Shown here piece by piece: positions 63,906-64,000 of a stretch of DNA of 64,000 bases. Under the pieces are notes generated by a model. It saw nothing but the letters and a program-made list of their open reading frames with translations. It was not told where the DNA came from and did no database searches. Origin of the DNA: Candidatus Nitrosocosmicus agrestis (GTDB lineage Archaea > Thermoproteota > Nitrososphaeria > Nitrososphaerales > Nitrososphaeraceae); the NCBI RefSeq assembly GCF_008389435.1, contig NZ_VUYS01000005.1, forward strand, positions 124,001 through 188,000, read 5' to 3'. The position numbers were made by a program, and so were the translations under genes. Position 1 is the first letter of the stretch. Each line of letters starts with the position of its first letter.

Positions 63906-64000
63906 ATGGAAAATGACTTTCGCATATTTAATAGAAATCCTGTTTATCTTAAAGTATTCATTGTTGAACCAATTCTTGTATCGTGTATTGATAAGACTTT
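63906..64000 (+). CDS. Partial frame running off the window
   Basis: An open frame from an ATG at 63906 (MENDFRIFNRNPVYLKVFIV and on) continues to the end of the window without a stop. Too short to assign. Confidence 0.3.
   Translation, partial: MENDFRIFNRNPVYLKVFIVEPILVSCIDKT

Overview
This window comes from an ammonia-oxidising archaeon of the Nitrososphaerota (Thaumarchaeota), most likely a soil Nitrososphaerales lineage close to Candidatus Nitrosocosmicus. The evidence is an archaeal amoC, a GINS replication subunit, a TackOD1 output-domain protein, membrane-anchored blue copper proteins, siroheme-decarboxylase heme genes, TATA-box promoters with short or absent leaders, and A+T-rich DNA with long gene-poor stretches. 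The genus is inferred from family content.

0-17 kb: sparsely coded core. Two orphan ParB-like paralogues lie at 3.4 and 12.3 kb, with a lone amoC beside the second. Around them are secreted or exported proteins (a curlin-like repeat protein, a DM13 protein, a large extracellular protein, a cupredoxin), small enzymes (ABM monooxygenase, cupin) and degenerate signalling proteins. Decayed genes (a histidine kinase, an alpha/beta hydrolase, an unknown gene) show active gene loss.

17-32.5 kb: a rearranged accessory region. Two decayed IS6-like transposase copies bracket a PIG-L deacetylase and a receiver/TackOD1 protein. An arsenic cluster follows: MFS transporter, two overlapping YnfA-like membrane proteins, HxlR regulator, two ArsM methyltransferases with duplicated promoters, ArsC and an aquaporin. 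A perfect palindrome between the regulator and arsM1 recurs in weaker form before arsM2. A scrambled relic of the tRNA-Val 3' flank lies at 21.8 kb and the intact tRNA-Val at 32.4 kb, so the segment may be an old island.

32.5-42.7 kb: core metabolism. It holds glutamine synthetase, GINS, a cupredoxin, SufC, a chlorite-dismutase-family (HemQ-like) protein, a DUF1802 protein, an aldo/keto reductase and a fused siroheme decarboxylase (AhbA/B-like), which together suggest a heme synthesis neighbourhood.

42.7 to about 54 kb (perhaps to 59.6 kb): an integrated element. A tRNA-Pro with a probable 17-nt intron is followed 44 bp later by a tyrosine recombinase, then regulators, an SF3-like replication ATPase, an HTH protein, an AlbA_2 protein and an AvcD-like anti-phage deaminase whose fourth codon is a stop.

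54-64 kb: cell-surface genes (an acidic Cys-repeat protein, a PsbP-like protein, an 804-aa protein made of five kinds of near-perfect tandem repeat), a dual-specificity phosphatase, a second member of the curlin-like secreted family, a decayed cupredoxin gene and a small membrane protein.
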